Shown piece after piece: positions 1-9,013 of a stretch of DNA of 64,000 nt (its first letter is position 1; each line of letters begins with the position of its first letter). Made by a program: the position numbers and the translations under genes. The stretch is taken from assembly GCA_023433505.1 (NCBI GenBank), contig JAEZCO010000032.1:1-64000 (forward strand), written 5' to 3'. The notes beneath the pieces are model-generated. The model was given only the letters and a program-made list of their open reading frames with translations, was not told the DNA's origin and did no database searches. The stretch is from Bacillota bacterium. GTDB lineage: Bacteria; Bacillota; Clostridia; Acetivibrionales; DTU013.

Positions 1-1
1 C

Positions 2-493
2 CGTACAAGCCATGATGAACAACCCCGGCCAAGAGTGATTGACCCTTATGGAATGCTCTATTGGAACAATAAATGGTATACGGTTGGATTTTGCCATCTT
101 CGAAATGAAATCAGAAGCTTTCGGGCAGAACGGATTTTTCAAATACAACGGACGCAAATGAGGTTTAAAAGGCCGGAAGCCTTTTCTGCCAGAAAATTTT
201 TTATTCATAATCTTTTACCGGATTCTGAAAGTAAGGATGGGTTGGCCTCAGTAATTATTTGTGGCAGGTCGGAAGCTTTGGACGATTTGTGCATTCATTG
301 GTTTTTAGGTCATCACCTGAAAGAGCGTACATCAAATCAAGCAGTTTTTTTATTAGACGAAAGAGCACTTCATGCATATGTACCCCATTTTCTCTTATCT
401 TACGGAAAGGCTATTCAAGTGATTGAACCGCAGAGTCTAAAGGAAAAGCTTGTTTCTGTTGCATCGGAATTAATGAAATATTATCAATTATGA
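2..493 (+). CDS. WYL-domain transcriptional regulator, C-terminal part (5' truncated by window edge)
   Basis: The frame is open from the first bases of the window, so this is the end of a longer gene. A GTG at position 35 is probably internal. The residues just after the edge (RPRVIDPYGMLYWNNKWYTV) match the start of a WYL ligand-sensing domain, where an Arg, a Pro-Tyr-Gly and a W-Y-x-V/L-G strand are typical. The rest (RSFRAERIFQIQ, then a WCX-like C-terminal part to KYYQL) fits the DeoR/YafY-type regulators that carry an N-terminal winged helix plus WYL. The DNA-binding part lies outside the window. A strong terminator follows directly. Family assignment is fairly sure; the ligand is unknown. 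Confidence 0.75.
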   Translation, partial: RTSHDEQPRPRVIDPYGMLYWNNKWYTVGFCHLRNEIRSFRAERIFQIQRTQMRFKRPEAFSARKFFIHNLLPDSESKDGLASVIICGRSEALDDLCIHWFLGHHLKERTSNQAVFLLDERALHAYVPHFLLSYGKAIQVIEPQSLKEKLVSVASELMKYYQL

Positions 494-494
494 T

Positions 495-530
495 AGCTTC
501 ACTGACAGTGGTTGTCAGTGAAGCTGTTTT
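495..530 (+). terminator. Rho-independent terminator after the WYL regulator
   Basis: A perfect 13-bp inverted repeat (AGCTTCACTGACA at 495-507, TGTCAGTGAAGCT at 513-525) with a 5-nt loop is followed by GTTTT. It begins one base after the stop codon, so it ends the upstream transcript before the DJ-1-like gene. Confidence 0.88.
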
Positions 531-611
531 ATTATGAAGATAAACATCGTTCCTTATCCTGGATGGATATTTGATTAACGCTTGAAAAATAAAAAAATGG
601 AGGACATGCGT

Positions 612-1241
612 ATGAGCAATAAGGCTGTATATCTTTATGTATTTGATACAATGGCTGATTGGGAAGTTGGCTTTTTGACTGCAGAGTTAAACTCAGGAAG
701 GTATTTTAGGAAGGATGTATCACCGGTTAAAGTAGTAACTTTAGGACTTGAAAAGAATTATATTACTACAATGGGCGGGTTGAGAGTACTACCTGATATC
801 GATTTGGAGGAATGCAGCATAAAAGAAACTGACGCTTTGATTTTACCTGGTGGTGAAACGTGGATGGAAACAATTCATCAACCAATATTAAGTTTAGCTA
901 AACAATGTATCGATAAGAATATAATTGTAGCGGCGATATGCGGTGCGACAATGTCACTTGCTCAAAATGGACTTCTAGATTCAAGAAGTCATACAAGTAA
1001 TGATTTGGGATATCTTAAAATGGTCTGCCCGAACTATGCGGGAGAAAAGTACTATAAACAGGAGTCTGCGGTAACTGACGGAAAGCTGATAACCGCTTCC
1101 GGAATAGCTCCGTTGGAATTTTCCGTACATGTCTTGAAAGCTTTGGACGTGTTTTCTACAAAGACATTAGATGCCTGGTATAATCTTTATAGGACTCATG
1201 AATCCGAAAGTTTTTATGAGTTGATGAATTCAATCCAATAA
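612..1241 (+). CDS. DJ-1/PfpI family protein (type 1 glutamine amidotransferase-like)
   Basis: This is a small cytoplasmic alpha/beta protein of about 209 residues. I start it at ATG 612 because GGAGG at 599-603 sits 8 nt upstream; a TTG at 582 and ATGs at 597 and 606 overlap or crowd that site. The N-terminus MSNKAVYLYVFDTMADWEVG is typical of the DJ-1/PfpI 'glutamine amidotransferase' group in Firmicutes. The nucleophile-elbow region reads AAICGATMSLAQNG, with Cys in the expected DJ-1/PfpI position, and an LPGG motif precedes it. Members are annotated as amidases, chaperone-like proteins or stress proteins, and the true activity here is unknown. It lies about 50 nt before the VOC gene and may be co-transcribed with it. 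Confidence 0.85.
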   Translation: MSNKAVYLYVFDTMADWEVGFLTAELNSGRYFRKDVSPVKVVTLGLEKNYITTMGGLRVLPDIDLEECSIKETDALILPGGETWMETIHQPILSLAKQCIDKNIIVAAICGATMSLAQNGLLDSRSHTSNDLGYLKMVCPNYAGEKYYKQESAVTDGKLITASGIAPLEFSVHVLKALDVFSTKTLDAWYNLYRTHESESFYELMNSIQ

Positions 1242-1289
1242 TGAGTGGATAAGAGTGGATCTGTAATGTCTAATTAAGGAGGAATAAAA

Positions 1290-1829
1290 ATGACTGATAG
1301 TAAAAAATCTATGGGAGTGCCAGGTAAGTATACAAAGAATGGAACACCTGACGGCTTTACATCTATTACTCCGTTTATAGTAATAAAGAATCCTTCTGAA
1401 GCAATAGAGTTCTATAAAGCTGTTTTCAATGCAAGGATTAAGGATATTACTGAATTTTCTGATGGAAATGGAAATAAACTAGTTGTTCATGCGGAATTGG
1501 ATTTTGGGAATGGCTTTTTACAGTTGGGAGCAGCGAATCCGGCATATAAATTGGTCTTGCCGCCGGATGAGGATAATGCATGCTATTCTTTAGCAATTTA
1601 CGTTGCTGATGTTGATCAGGTATTTGAAAATGCAGTGGCAAGTGGAGCAAAGATCAGGGAGCCAATTGCCAATTTCGTTTCAGGTGACCGATTCGGAAGC
1701 ATTTTAGACCCTTTTGGCGTAAGGTGGACCATTATGACCAGAATTGAGGACTTATCGGAAGAAGAGAGCGTCCGTAGAGTAAGGGAATGGGCGGATAGCT
1801 TTAAAAGCATAGAAAAACAAAAAGAATAG
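1290..1829 (+). CDS. VOC family protein (glyoxalase/bleomycin-resistance fold, PhnB-like)
   Basis: This 179-residue protein has an AAGGAGG site just before the ATG. It carries the VOC beta-alpha-beta-beta-beta pattern: ITPFIVIKNPSEAIEFYKAVF near the N-terminus, then HAELDFGNGFLQLG, AIYVADVDQVFENAVASGAK and a C-terminal DRFGSILDPFGVRWTI block. The SGDRFGSILDPFGxxW motif is typical of the PhnB-like subgroup. These proteins are metal-dependent enzymes or binding proteins, and some give resistance by sequestering drugs. The substrate cannot be read from the sequence. It follows the DJ-1-like gene, so the two may form a small stress-related operon. Confidence 0.85.
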   Translation: MTDSKKSMGVPGKYTKNGTPDGFTSITPFIVIKNPSEAIEFYKAVFNARIKDITEFSDGNGNKLVVHAELDFGNGFLQLGAANPAYKLVLPPDEDNACYSLAIYVADVDQVFENAVASGAKIREPIANFVSGDRFGSILDPFGVRWTIMTRIEDLSEEESVRRVREWADSFKSIEKQKE

Positions 1830-1935
1830 GTTTATTTGGGATGAAAGGCTTGATACCTTTGCTTTTATATAATCCTATAACAATTTAAACAAAGCTGCCA
1901 TCAGGCAGAACCACAAGACGCCATGTTTTCTTTTT

Positions 1936-1988
1936 TTGAGAAGGTTTCCCGGGCGGGCTGTATGCTGGGTTCGCCCCCTTCATCTCAA
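1936..1988 (+). other. GC-rich imperfect hairpin between VOC gene and lipoprotein gene
   Basis: TTGAGAAGG (1936-1944) can pair with CCTTCATCTCAA (to 1988) around an inner GGGCG/CGCCC stem (1951-1955 with 1972-1976). It is preceded by a run of T and by a short CTGCC-ATCA-GGCAG hairpin (1895-1908). It could be a terminator for the VOC gene, a small structured RNA or a remnant of a mobile element. I cannot match it to a known RNA family. Confidence 0.35.
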
Positions 1989-1990
1989 CC

Positions 1991-2092
1991 GTTTTTTGTA
2001 GAAAGAAGTCGATTGTCTTGCAATGGACTTCTTTGCGTTTATATAGTAAAATAAAGGATCATGATGATTATTTATATACTGAGGAGTGTTAA
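1991..2092 (+). promoter_or_regulatory. Promoter with overlapping inverted repeat, upstream of DUF4300-like lipoprotein
   Basis: A 14-bp inverted repeat with one mismatch (arms 2002-2015 and 2021-2034, loop TCTTG) overlaps a likely -35 box TTGCAA (2018-2023). An AT-rich -10 region (TATATA 2040-2045 or TATAGT 2042-2047) lies 16-18 bp downstream. The segment from 1991 into the gene is repeated at 20227, with the same hairpin and the same mismatch. The hairpin could be a terminator for upstream genes or an operator. Confidence 0.45.
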
Positions 2093-2944
2093 GTGAAAAT
2101 CAAGTTTATGTCATTATTCATCCTTTTCTTACTTATTTTAAACGGTTGTAACTCAAATCAAGAAGAAGTTACGTTTGAATATTCAAATATAGTTGATGTT
2201 GATTCTAGAAAGCAAGTGGTTTCCTTATTATCACAAATAGGTGTACATGAAGATAATATTAATCTGTTTTTTGATTTTGTTGATGAGTTTTATACAGTTC
2301 CGTATGAAGGAATTGCCGATAAAGGATTCGCGTCAAAACCTATAACGCAATTCACCTATGAAACTTTTACCGTTGAAGAAGATTCGAAGCATTGGAAACG
2401 ACTTGGTTTTCAAGATAAAGATGAAGACATTAATTGCAGAGTAGCAGCTTTTACACTTATGCAGGAGTTTATTAATTTACAGAACGATTATGTAAAGCCC
2501 TCAAGTATTATAGACGAATCATTATTACAGCAACATCATTTATTGACATTTACTCAGAATACAATAGAAAAGTATGCACTACTGTTTAATGATATCCAGC
2601 TTGAACATAGTATCAATAAGATAAATGTTATAGATAACATATTACGCAATTGGGGTAATTTGGGTATAAGTTTTCAGAACGATGCGCCTGTTAAATTAAT
2701 TTGCCTTTACTTATATGATAAAAATAGAAATATTATTCAAGTAGTTCATGCCGCTGCTCTGATAGAGATGCAGGATTATTATTACATTATAGAAAAATAT
2801 AATCCAAAAGAGCCTTACCAGTTTTCTAAATTTAAAGATACAAATGAAATTATAAAGTATTTGTTACAAAGATTTAATCAAGCAAAATTAAACTCTACTA
2901 TTATCATTATGAAAAATGACAAATGCATATATGGACTTCAATGA
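2093..2944 (+). CDS. DUF4300-like lipoprotein
   Basis: The product is a 283-residue predicted lipoprotein. The GTG start at 2093 follows GAGGAG at a suitable distance. The signal peptide MKIKFMSLFILFLLILNGC ends in a lipobox (L-N-G-C, Cys19), so the protein should be anchored outside the membrane. Two blocks, FEYSNIVDVDSRKQVVSLLS near the N-terminus and the IEKYNPKEPYQFSKF region near the C-terminus, resemble the DUF4300 family as I remember it, including the conserved E-K and P-Y-Q-x-x-K-F pattern. The function is unknown. A deleted second copy lies at 20227-20429. Codon use is more AT-rich than in its neighbours, which fits acquisition or a different history. Confidence 0.7.
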   Translation: MKIKFMSLFILFLLILNGCNSNQEEVTFEYSNIVDVDSRKQVVSLLSQIGVHEDNINLFFDFVDEFYTVPYEGIADKGFASKPITQFTYETFTVEEDSKHWKRLGFQDKDEDINCRVAAFTLMQEFINLQNDYVKPSSIIDESLLQQHHLLTFTQNTIEKYALLFNDIQLEHSINKINVIDNILRNWGNLGISFQNDAPVKLICLYLYDKNRNIIQVVHAAALIEMQDYYYIIEKYNPKEPYQFSKFKDTNEIIKYLLQRFNQAKLNSTIIIMKNDKCIYGLQ

Positions 2945-3026
2945 ACAGCACGAGCATTTTCTGCGAACCGCACTGGTGACCTGCTGCTCAGTTGACAGAA
3001 CGTTTATTTAATAATAGGATATAGCT

Positions 3027-4886
3027 ATGAAAAATAATAAATTTGTGTCTGCTTATAACAGGGTATTCAATACTGTGTTTAATTTGCTTCGAAGAAGAAG
3101 CGTATCCGTCAGACTTGGCATCGGATTTATCCTCATTACAGTCCTGCCAGTGCTTGCAGTAGGTTTTTTTTCCTATAACCGCGGAAGTCAGGCGATATAT
3201 AGCAAGATGAGCCGTTCAATAACTCAGACTATGGAACAGATAAGTGTAAATCTTAGCTATCAGTTGCAGGCGATCATAAACGACGGGACTGAAATCGCCT
3301 ATTCCGAGCTCGTTCAATCAGCCCTTGCAAATTACGGTAAATTAAACGGACAGGAAATTAACGATATCGAAAGCAGGCTATCGGAGTATATCACAAAGAA
3401 ATACATATTCAGTAACCGTGTCGCTGAAATAACGCTTTATACTCCGCAATTGGACAGAATTAAGGCATATGGACCGAGTGACTTTCGATTTATGCCAAAA
3501 AAGGAGAATCTGGAGCAATTAGCCCAGCGTGCCAAAAAGCTGGATGGATTATGCTTCTGGGTTGCCGCTGGGCCGGAGTTTGAGGAAGGACTGGCAAGCA
3601 AAATATTTAAGAACAGAAAAAGCATTATATTGGCAAAGACTGTAAAGTCACTGCAAAACGGAGATCAGATCGGGTATATTCTGATGCGTATTGATGAGAA
3701 GCAGCTTCTTAGTGTATACGGTAATGTGGATATCGGGGCAGGGACGCAGATGTTCATATTGAATTCCGAAAATAAGGTTATCTCAAGCGCCGGAGGTTAT
3801 GCAGGCTTCTCTCTGCCATACGCCGAGCCGGGACTTGTCGAACGAATAAAATCTTCGGGACAGAAAAGCTTTGATTTTAAAATAGGCTCCCGTTCTTACA
3901 TGGCGGCTTTTAGTCCCATTAAGCAGGCAGATTGGTATGTTATTGCCCTTGTTGAATTCTCGTATCTTTATTCCGAGTCACACCACCTGCTTTTGGATGT
4001 TCTCATCATAGGCCTGATATGTCTGTTGTTTGCCCTTTGTGTTGATTTTATAATATACAGGAGTATTTTGGCTCCGGTGAGGCAGCTTGTTTTAGGTATC
4101 AACAGCTTTAAAAACGGTAAACTTGACATTTCAATAGACGACAGAGGAAATGATGAATTCAGTGAATTAAACCAATGCTTCAATGAAATGGCAACCAATA
4201 CAAAGCAATTGATCAAGGATATAAAAGAAAACGAAATGCAGAAAAGAGAGCTTGAAATAAGAGCGCTTCAGGCACAAATCAACCCGCATTTCCTTGCAAA
4301 TACACTTAATACTGTCTCCTATATAGCATCTTTAAAAAAGGAAAACAATATCGTCCAATTGATCGATTCCATACTGACACTTCTGAACGGCTGTATGAGA
4401 AATGACAACAGCCTGATCTCGGTAGAGGAAGAGATTTTATTTCTAAAAAGCTATATTACAACACAAGAGATCCGATTATTCGGGAGCTTCACAATACAGT
4501 ATAGCATTGACCCTTCCATCCATTCCTGTCTTATTCCAAGATTTTTGCTGCAACCGGTTCTGGAAAATGCGCTGATACATGGTGTTGAGCCTTCAGGCAA
4601 AGCCGGACTGATTGTTGTCAAAGGGTCCTTGCATGAGGGTAAACTGCATTTTTCAGTTACGGATAACGGAGTAGGAATGAATCAGGAGCAAATAGCACAA
4701 TTGCTGCAATCCGACAACTTAAAAGACAGAGGGCGCCTAAATGGCATCGGAATATCAAATGTACAAAACCGCATCAAGCTGCTTTACGGTCCTGAATTCG
4801 GACTACTCATCAATAGTGTGGAAGCGGTGTTTACAACAGTCGATATTTATTTGCCGGTCATCAGGGAAAAAAGAGAGGAACAGTAA
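3027..4886 (+). CDS. YesM-type sensor histidine kinase (system A)
   Basis: This 619-residue membrane kinase pairs with the regulator that starts at the next base after its stop. It has a first membrane segment at about residues 31-48, an extracellular sensor region of about 270 residues, a second membrane segment at about 320-341 and a HAMP linker (APVRQLVLGINSFKNGKLD...). The His_kinase domain follows with the phospho-acceptor in INPHFLANTLN (His421), and then a HATPase domain with ENALIHG, TDNGVGM and GIGISNVQNRI. The Tyr usually found in the NPHFLYN motif is Ala here. The family senses extracellular carbohydrates and phosphorylates AraC-type regulators. Importer A lies just downstream and is the likely target. 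Confidence 0.93.
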   Translation: MKNNKFVSAYNRVFNTVFNLLRRRSVSVRLGIGFILITVLPVLAVGFFSYNRGSQAIYSKMSRSITQTMEQISVNLSYQLQAIINDGTEIAYSELVQSALANYGKLNGQEINDIESRLSEYITKKYIFSNRVAEITLYTPQLDRIKAYGPSDFRFMPKKENLEQLAQRAKKLDGLCFWVAAGPEFEEGLASKIFKNRKSIILAKTVKSLQNGDQIGYILMRIDEKQLLSVYGNVDIGAGTQMFILNSENKVISSAGGYAGFSLPYAEPGLVERIKSSGQKSFDFKIGSRSYMAAFSPIKQADWYVIALVEFSYLYSESHHLLLDVLIIGLICLLFALCVDFIIYRSILAPVRQLVLGINSFKNGKLDISIDDRGNDEFSELNQCFNEMATNTKQLIKDIKENEMQKRELEIRALQAQINPHFLANTLNTVSYIASLKKENNIVQLIDSILTLLNGCMRNDNSLISVEEEILFLKSYITTQEIRLFGSFTIQYSIDPSIHSCLIPRFLLQPVLENALIHGVEPSGKAGLIVVKGSLHEGKLHFSVTDNGVGMNQEQIAQLLQSDNLKDRGRLNGIGISNVQNRIKLLYGPEFGLLINSVEAVFTTVDIYLPVIREKREEQ

Positions 4887-6494
4887 ATGTTTACAATTTT
4901 ACTTGTAGATGATGATGCGGTTTTTCGCACACAGATGAAAAGTAGGATGGATTGGGAAAAGGAAGGCTTCGTAATTATATCGGAAGCACGTAACGGCAAG
5001 GAAGCCATTGAAAAGATAGAAGCCTGCGGTCCGGATATCATTATTACAGATATCAGCATGCCAGTAATAAACGGGATTGAGCTTATCGATTATGTATCTG
5101 AATTTCATAAGGAAATACAGATCATTGCGTTAAGCGCCTACAATGACTTTGACTATGTGCGAGGCAGCCTTAAAAAAGGTGCGTTGGATTATTTGCTTAA
5201 AAATCAGTTGACAAATGAACATTTACTGGAAATATTAAAAGCGGCATTTGACAGGTTAGCTCTAAAAAGTATACCCAAACCTCTTCCGCCTGTTGTAAAT
5301 AGAGAAAAATCCGTGCAGGAGTTTATGATTCTCCTTCTTTCCGGCTGTGCCGGTAACAGGGAAGAAATACATACGAGAATGCAGGAGCTGGATCTGGATA
5401 TACTGACAAAAGGTTTGGTCGCTGCGGTAATGGAGCCTGATAATGAAAAGCTTAAAAAGGATCTGGATGAAAGTGAATATTATAGGCTTCTGTATTCAAT
5501 AAAAAGCATAATGCAGGAATCGGCTAATTCAAGCAGGGGATCCCTTATTACTGTTATCGGACACAACAGGATTCTGGTGCTGATCCCCATACTGGGGAGG
5601 AATATCCGGCTTTTTCAGGATCATTACCGCAAGGTGCTGGGAAATATGCGGGATAATGTGAGCCGATTTATGAACGAAAACATATCTTTCGGTGTAAGCA
5701 ACCCGTGCATGGATATAGCAGAGCTTTCGTTCTGTTATGAGCAGGCGTCAGAGATCCTTGAATCCAAACGTTTTCAGGGGAAGACCTCTTTCATTGCGGA
5801 GGCTGGCTGTGAACTGAAGGATAAAGGTATAATTACTCTGAATATAGGTCTTGAAAATGAAATATATGCATCCATACATGGAAAGTCTGGTGAGGCGCCA
5901 GATGCAATTGTCCGAAATATATTCAACGTATTTATGGAAGACGGGTGTTCCTATGAAGATATTCAGATGGTACTGGCGGAACTGCTCAACATAGTTACCA
6001 AAGAGATGCGGGACCACGATATTCCCGCGGAACGTATTTTTGAGGAAGGAAACCTTTCATATCAAACTCTCCACAGACTTAAGAAATTACCTGAACTGAA
6101 AGAGTGGTTTGCCGGTGTATTTCTGAGGTTGAGCCAGTGGCTGAAAAATCACAGGTTAACCGCACAATACAACGAAAACACCAGAAGATCAATCGAATAT
6201 ATGGAAAAGAATTACTGTTTAAGGGTTACGCTGGGAGATATAGCGAAAGCCGCCAGCGTCAATAGCTCTTATCTTTCCAGAGTGTTCAAAAATGATACGG
6301 GCATCAATATCATTGACTATTTAAACAAAATCAGAATAGAAAAGTCCGCCTTACTTATAAGGGAGGGCAAATTTTCATTGAAAAATATCGCAGATGATGT
6401 TGGAATTCAAAACTATAATCACTTCTTCAAACTGTTTAAAAAATACCATGGAATTACTCCCGGTGAGTATAAGCAGAAGATAGAGAACAACTGA
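4887..6494 (+). CDS. YesN-type response regulator, AraC family (system A)
   Basis: The ATG directly follows the TAA of the kinase gene, so the two are translationally coupled. The 535-residue protein has an N-terminal receiver domain with the acidic pocket VDDD and the phosphorylation site Asp55 in IIITDISMP. A long middle region of about 280 residues follows, of the kind seen in YesN-like regulators. The C-terminal AraC double helix-turn-helix covers about residues 430-530 (LGDIAKAASVNSSYLSRVFK, then IADDVGIQNYNHFFKLFKKY and G-I-T-P-G-E-Y). It probably activates the importer A operon starting at 6661. Confidence 0.93.
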   Translation: MFTILLVDDDAVFRTQMKSRMDWEKEGFVIISEARNGKEAIEKIEACGPDIIITDISMPVINGIELIDYVSEFHKEIQIIALSAYNDFDYVRGSLKKGALDYLLKNQLTNEHLLEILKAAFDRLALKSIPKPLPPVVNREKSVQEFMILLLSGCAGNREEIHTRMQELDLDILTKGLVAAVMEPDNEKLKKDLDESEYYRLLYSIKSIMQESANSSRGSLITVIGHNRILVLIPILGRNIRLFQDHYRKVLGNMRDNVSRFMNENISFGVSNPCMDIAELSFCYEQASEILESKRFQGKTSFIAEAGCELKDKGIITLNIGLENEIYASIHGKSGEAPDAIVRNIFNVFMEDGCSYEDIQMVLAELLNIVTKEMRDHDIPAERIFEEGNLSYQTLHRLKKLPELKEWFAGVFLRLSQWLKNHRLTAQYNENTRRSIEYMEKNYCLRVTLGDIAKAASVNSSYLSRVFKNDTGINIIDYLNKIRIEKSALLIREGKFSLKNIADDVGIQNYNHFFKLFKKYHGITPGEYKQKIENN

Positions 6495-6551
6495 TCGAAG
6501 GTATAATTTTAAAAAAGTAAAAAACGTATAGGATTAAGTAAAAACTGTTCA

Positions 6552-6618
6552 TTGTTTAAATTCAAAGACATCATTAGAATTAAAGCGTAAAGCAGGTCAT
6601 GTGTTTTAGGCGCCAAAA
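6552..6618 (+). promoter_or_regulatory. Putative promoter and palindrome upstream of importer A
   Basis: TTGTTT (6552-6557) and TAGAAT (6575-6580) are separated by 17 bp, a plausible sigma-A promoter. Downstream, TTTAGGCGCCAAA (centred near 6611) is an imperfect palindrome with a perfect GGCGCC core, placed where an operator could act. No terminator is visible after the regulator gene, so read-through from it is also possible. Confidence 0.4.
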
Positions 6619-6660
6619 CGAACATACTGCATAACAAAAAAATATTGGAGGGAACACTGA

Positions 6661-8028
6661 ATGAAAAAGTACATATCGTTAGCGATCTGTTTAGCAATTA
6701 TGGTCATGGTGTTTTCAGCATGCGGAGGAAATAGTGCAGCGAATGCAGGAACTACTTCCGCAGATAAAAACTCCCCTGTTTCGAAGGAGACAACTGTTGC
6801 TACAACAAAGCCTGCTGAACCAACTGACTTTACTTTCTGGACTTACCAAGAGCTGCACACCCAATTTATGACTGATGCGGCGCAAAGGTGGAATTCAGCG
6901 CATCCGACTGAACTGATCAATATAAAAACTGAGGCTTATCCGGTAGAAGACATGCACAGCAAATTGCTGATCACCCTTCAATCCGGGCAGGGAGCTCCTG
7001 ATCTCGTAGATATTAATGTCGCAAAGTTCAGCAACTTTATGAAAAGCGACAATGTCGGACTTGTTCCGCTCAATGACATTATAGAGAAAGACAAGGCCAG
7101 CTTTCTGGAACCTGTTTTGGACATATACAAGAAGGGAGGTACTTATTACGGCATTGATTACCATGTCGGCGCGCCTGTGATGTATTACAATAAGGAAATT
7201 CTCGGCAAGGCCGGTATAAAGGTGGAAGATATCAAGTATTGGAAAGATTTACGCGAAGCAGGTAAAAAGGTTCTGCAGGCTACGGGAAAACCGATAATCA
7301 CCTTTGAGATTGCCGATTCCTGGTGCTACTATATCATGATCACCGAACAAAAAGCGGACTACTTCGATGACAACGGACAATGCACAATAAATGATGAAGT
7401 AAACGCACAGACACTGCAGTTCATGCTGGACATGATAAAGGAAGGGACCGCAATTACGACCCCGGGCGGCGGTTTCCATACCGAGGAATACTACGGCTTT
7501 ATGTCTAAAGGCGGAGCGGCCTCCATGCTGTTACCTTTCTGGTACATGGGCAGATTTACCGACTATATGCCTGAACTTAAGGGGAAAATGCAAATTGCTC
7601 CCATACCAAAATGGAAAGATGGTGACGTAGACCCGATTTTCGGAGGTACGGCAACATCGATCACAGTTCAGTGCAAGAATCAGGATCTTGCAAAACGTTT
7701 TCTGTTTGACGCAAAAATCAGCCCGGAAGGCGCAGTACAAATCTGGGATGTACTCGGCTTTGACCCGCTCCGCTGGGATGTCTGGAAAACGGATGCTATG
7801 AAGAAATCAAACAAGTATACCGATTATTTCGGATCCGATATATTTGACGTGGTTCTAAAGATGAAGGACAATTTCTACACTACAAATATTACTCACGAAC
7901 AGTTCCCGCTTGCAAATCAATTGGTTGCTAAAAATGTTCTTTTCAAGGCACTGGGCGATAAGAGTCTTACACCTGCCCAAGCCCTTGATGAAGCTGCAAA
8001 AGAGATTAAAGGCGCTGCGGGCAAATAA
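6661..8028 (+). CDS. ABC sugar importer A, substrate-binding lipoprotein (family 1)
   Basis: A 455-residue extracellular binding protein preceded by GGAGGG. The signal peptide MKKYISLAICLAIMVMVFSAC ends in a lipobox (F-S-A-C). A Ser/Thr-rich spacer follows, and then the family 1 fold: TFWTYQELHTQF, LVDINVAKFSNFM, GIDYHVGAPVMYYNKEILGKAG and a late GGTATSITVQ block. These proteins bind oligosaccharides and deliver them to the two permeases encoded directly downstream. A perfect hairpin separates it from the first permease gene, a common way to keep the binding protein in excess. The substrate is unknown, but the neighbouring enzymes point to plant cell wall sugars. Confidence 0.93.
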   Translation: MKKYISLAICLAIMVMVFSACGGNSAANAGTTSADKNSPVSKETTVATTKPAEPTDFTFWTYQELHTQFMTDAAQRWNSAHPTELINIKTEAYPVEDMHSKLLITLQSGQGAPDLVDINVAKFSNFMKSDNVGLVPLNDIIEKDKASFLEPVLDIYKKGGTYYGIDYHVGAPVMYYNKEILGKAGIKVEDIKYWKDLREAGKKVLQATGKPIITFEIADSWCYYIMITEQKADYFDDNGQCTINDEVNAQTLQFMLDMIKEGTAITTPGGGFHTEEYYGFMSKGGAASMLLPFWYMGRFTDYMPELKGKMQIAPIPKWKDGDVDPIFGGTATSITVQCKNQDLAKRFLFDAKISPEGAVQIWDVLGFDPLRWDVWKTDAMKKSNKYTDYFGSDIFDVVLKMKDNFYTTNITHEQFPLANQLVAKNVLFKALGDKSLTPAQALDEAAKEIKGAAGK

Positions 8029-8036
8029 CAATCTGG

Positions 8037-8070
8037 CCGGGATATATCCTGTTCGCAGGATATATCCCGG
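8037..8070 (+). terminator. Intercistronic hairpin after binding protein A
   Basis: A perfect 14-bp stem (CCGGGATATATCCT at 8037-8050, its complement at 8057-8070) has a 6-nt loop and no T-run. It lies between the binding protein and the first permease. It probably protects the upstream mRNA end or partly attenuates transcription rather than ending it fully. Confidence 0.7.
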
Positions 8071-8093
8071 GTCATTTAAAAGACGGTGGTATT

Positions 8094-9011
8094 ATGAAAA
8101 TCAAAACAAGCATGAATAGTCGTTACTTCAATAGTATGAAAAGAGCGCCTTATATTTTTACATTACCTTTCGTGTTAGCATTCCTTTTATTTTTCCTTTA
8201 CCCCATGATCTACATGTTTGTCATGAGTTTTCAAAAAATAGAAGGGATTGACTCGGTAACTTTTATTGGAATGGGCAACTACAGACGTTTGCTTTCAGAT
8301 ATGCATCTTGGTACGGCGGCAGCCAACAGCATTATGTTTACAATCGGAATATTGATCGTCAATGTAGTTCTTTCTGTTTTGCTTGCAATTGTATTGGACA
8401 GCAAAAAGACGGTTTTTCGGAATGGCTTCCGTTCTATACTTTATTTACCCGCCTTGACTTCGATCATTGTTGCGGGGATTTTTTTCAGACTCTTTTTCGG
8501 AAGCGGAGCACAGACACCGCTTAATTCATTGATGTCCTGGTTAAACCTGCCTACAAGGGAATGGCTCTACGATACTAAGATGACCGGAATCATCGTATTG
8601 GTTGTCACATCCACATGGCGTTGGCTGGGTACCAATACTATGTACTTTCTATGCGGACTTCAAAGTATTCCGGATGAATTGTATGAAGCGGCCGATATTG
8701 ATGGGGCCAATGCCTATCAAAGACTCTGGAATGTAATTATACCCGGATTAAAACCTATTCTTGTATTTGTAATCACGATACTGACATATGGCGGGCTTCG
8801 GATGTTTGGCGAAAGCTATGTTTTATGGGTCAATGGGGCTACGCCGGGTGATATTGGCCTGACAACCGTATTGTATATTTACAAAACTGCATTTACACAG
8901 TTCGACACCGGATATGCCTCTGCATTGTCAGTAATACTCTTCATCTGCCTAGTTCTGATAAACTTACTGTATATCAGGTTTTTAGGCATTGGGAAAAAGG
9001 AGGGCAGATAG
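8094..9011 (+). CDS. ABC sugar importer A, permease subunit 1 (MalF/UgpA type)
   Basis: A 305-residue inner-membrane permease with six predicted membrane helices. It starts at ATG 8094 behind a GGTGG site. The cytoplasmic EAA loop reads YEAADIDGANAYQRLWNVIIP at about residues 195-216, the contact point for the transport ATPase. It forms the channel together with the permease encoded 2 nt downstream. No ATPase gene is nearby. The family call is sure; the substrate is not known. Confidence 0.94.
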   Translation: MKIKTSMNSRYFNSMKRAPYIFTLPFVLAFLLFFLYPMIYMFVMSFQKIEGIDSVTFIGMGNYRRLLSDMHLGTAAANSIMFTIGILIVNVVLSVLLAIVLDSKKTVFRNGFRSILYLPALTSIIVAGIFFRLFFGSGAQTPLNSLMSWLNLPTREWLYDTKMTGIIVLVVTSTWRWLGTNTMYFLCGLQSIPDELYEAADIDGANAYQRLWNVIIPGLKPILVFVITILTYGGLRMFGESYVLWVNGATPGDIGLTTVLYIYKTAFTQFDTGYASALSVILFICLVLINLLYIRFLGIGKKEGR

Positions 9012-9013
9012 CC

